Below are positions 5,630 to 6,865 of a DNA stretch of 6,865 bases, one piece after another. The position numbers and the translations under genes are program-made. Each line of letters begins with the position of its first letter. The stretch's first letter is position 1. This DNA is from Gammaproteobacteria bacterium (lineage in GTDB: Bacteria > Pseudomonadota > Gammaproteobacteria > DAOWEP01). Location: NCBI GenBank assembly GCA_030638455.1, contig DAOWEP010000127.1, forward strand, positions 1-6,865, read 5' to 3'. The notes below the pieces were generated by a model. That model was not told where the DNA came from, did no database searches, and worked only from the letters and a program-made list of their open reading frames with translations.

Positions 5630-6865
5630 TCAAGCCAGCCCCTTGGTCGCAATTTCATAACAACCGGGAGACAGTTTGGGTGTTTGTAATACCCTCTCCA
5701 ATTGGCTCTTCATTATTTCCTGTCGATTTAGATCATATCGCTTCCAGCGGATCAGCCCATTCAATAACCTGGCGGCTATTTGTGGGTTTGCACTGTCCAG
5801 CTGGATAACCTGCCCTGCCAGGAACTCATAGCCACTGCCATCAGATGCATGGAAATTAATGGGATTGCCCATACAAAATCCCCCAATCAGTGCACGTACC
5901 TTGTTTGGGTTCCTGATATCAAAGGACTCATGTTCCAGTAATCGCTTTACCGAATCCAGTGTGCCGGGCAAGCTTGAGCATGCCTGAATTGAAAGCCACT
6001 TATCAATAACCAGTTTTTCATGCTTCCATTTTTCATAGAATGCAATCAGCAATCTTTGTTTGTCAGGAGTATCGGCATTGGTAATTTGTGCAAGCGCACT
6101 GATTACATCTGTCATATTGCCTGCTTTTTCTATCTGCCTGCTGCATATTTCAAATATGGATTCATCATTCAGGCGCATTAAAAGTGACAGGCAGATATTT
6201 TTCAGACTCCGTTTACCCACAGCTTCTGGATTGAACTGATATGGCTCACATGAGCTGGTTTGCTGATAAATTTCCAGCAGTTCATCCCGTAGACCTTCGG
6301 CAATCTGACGAATGGTGCTCTCACGAACCGAATGGGTTATTTCTACATCTATTGTTTCCTGTAATTCTGAGAGAACGCCTTCTGAAGGCAACAATAGAAT
6401 CTCTGCCTTAATGGCAGGATCAAGTAAGTCATTCTCGAGAACTTTCCTTATGGCCTCAATCAAATCTGGGCTCACGCTGATTTTTTCATCACCTTGATGG
6501 TTTTCGATTGCATCCATCATCGATTTTGTCGCCAGCCTCTGTCCTGCCTCCCATTGGTTAAAAGGATCATCATCATGTGCAAGCAGGAAAGCCAGGTCAT
6601 CATCAGAATATTCATAAACCAATTTGATCGGCGCAGAAAAATTCCTCAGGAATGAAGGCACAGGCCTGGAAGGAACATTGATAAAGCAGAAATCTTCTTT
6701 TTCTTTTTCTATGCGAAGCACACTTGAAGCAGTGCTTGCTGATTTTTCCTCGCCTTCTAATTGCAAAGGAATACCATCGCCATTTTCATCCAGAAGGCCT
6801 GTAGCAACCGGTATCAGAAAAGGTTCTTTCTTATTCTGCCCTGGTGTTGGAGGCGTTGTCTGCTG
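5630..6865 (-). CDS. pepN: Aminopeptidase N (C-terminal half; 5' part outside window)
   Basis: The frame is open to the right edge, giving the last 411 residues of a protein whose E. coli homologue has about 870. An apparent start near 6766 is only an internal TTG. The fragment matches the C-terminal half of bacterial PepN (M1 family zinc metallopeptidase): the edge segment QQTTPPTPGQNKKEPFLIPV and IPLQLEGE correspond to the beta-sandwich domain, FSAPIKLVYEYSDDDLAFLL to its end, and the rest to the helical C-terminal domain, including NPNKVRALIGGF, HASDGSGYEFL and RLLNGLIRWKRYDLNRQ, ending ATKGLA. The HExxH zinc site and GAMEN motif lie outside the window. The enzyme removes N-terminal residues from cytoplasmic peptides in protein turnover. 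The frame is intact, ends in TGA, and shows no damage next to the AT-rich gene. Confidence 0.95.
   Translation of the reverse strand, partial: QQTTPPTPGQNKKEPFLIPVATGLLDENGDGIPLQLEGEEKSASTASSVLRIEKEKEDFCFINVPSRPVPSFLRNFSAPIKLVYEYSDDDLAFLLAHDDDPFNQWEAGQRLATKSMMDAIENHQGDEKISVSPDLIEAIRKVLENDLLDPAIKAEILLLPSEGVLSELQETIDVEITHSVRESTIRQIAEGLRDELLEIYQQTSSCEPYQFNPEAVGKRSLKNICLSLLMRLNDESIFEICSRQIEKAGNMTDVISALAQITNADTPDKQRLLIAFYEKWKHEKLVIDKWLSIQACSSLPGTLDSVKRLLEHESFDIRNPNKVRALIGGFCMGNPINFHASDGSGYEFLAGQVIQLDSANPQIAARLLNGLIRWKRYDLNRQEIMKSQLERVLQTPKLSPGCYEIATKGLA

Overview
The window looks like chromosomal DNA of a gammaproteobacterium. The AroF-type DAHP synthase, the ThiL-like fragment and the PepN C-terminus all resemble the enterobacterial proteins I remember, while the LolA-like/beta-barrel pair is common in free-living and marine Gammaproteobacteria. 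I cannot name the genus. Composition is moderate: lines counted by hand in the Sel1-repeat and pepN genes are about 53-55% G+C, and one gene (4140-5405) is clearly more AT-rich.

Layout. Positions 1-2224 (+) hold a tight run of three genes: the 3' part of a LolA-like 'outer membrane lipoprotein-sorting' protein, an outer-membrane beta-barrel protein starting 11 nt later, and, after 16 nt, a 145-residue protein equal to only the N-terminal domain of thiamine-monophosphate kinase (ThiL). Positions 2291-3358 (-) encode AroF-type DAHP synthase, convergent with that run. A 234-nt divergent intergenic region carries a plausible aroF promoter bracketed by a perfect 11-bp inverted repeat. A small cytoplasmic Sel1-repeat protein follows (3593-4039, +). 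Then comes an AT-rich gene on the minus strand (4140-5405) for an unfamiliar 421-residue protein with a PD-(D/E)XK nuclease-like signature. It is closely bracketed by two imperfect 27-nt direct repeats (4092-4118 and 5434-5460). A 224-nt spacer leads to the C-terminal half of aminopeptidase N (pepN, minus strand), which runs off the right edge.

How the genes fit together. The first two probably form the periplasmic and outer-membrane parts of an envelope lipid or lipoprotein trafficking system; an MMPL/RND-type inner-membrane partner would be expected to the left of the window. aroF and pepN are housekeeping metabolism. The most unusual parts are the repeat-bracketed nuclease-like gene, which looks like a single-gene cassette of possible defence function inserted between housekeeping genes, and the stand-alone ThiL-like domain, which keeps the ThiL fold motifs but has lost two of the conserved acidic active-site positions. 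No rRNA, tRNA, CRISPR array, transposase or integrase gene was seen.
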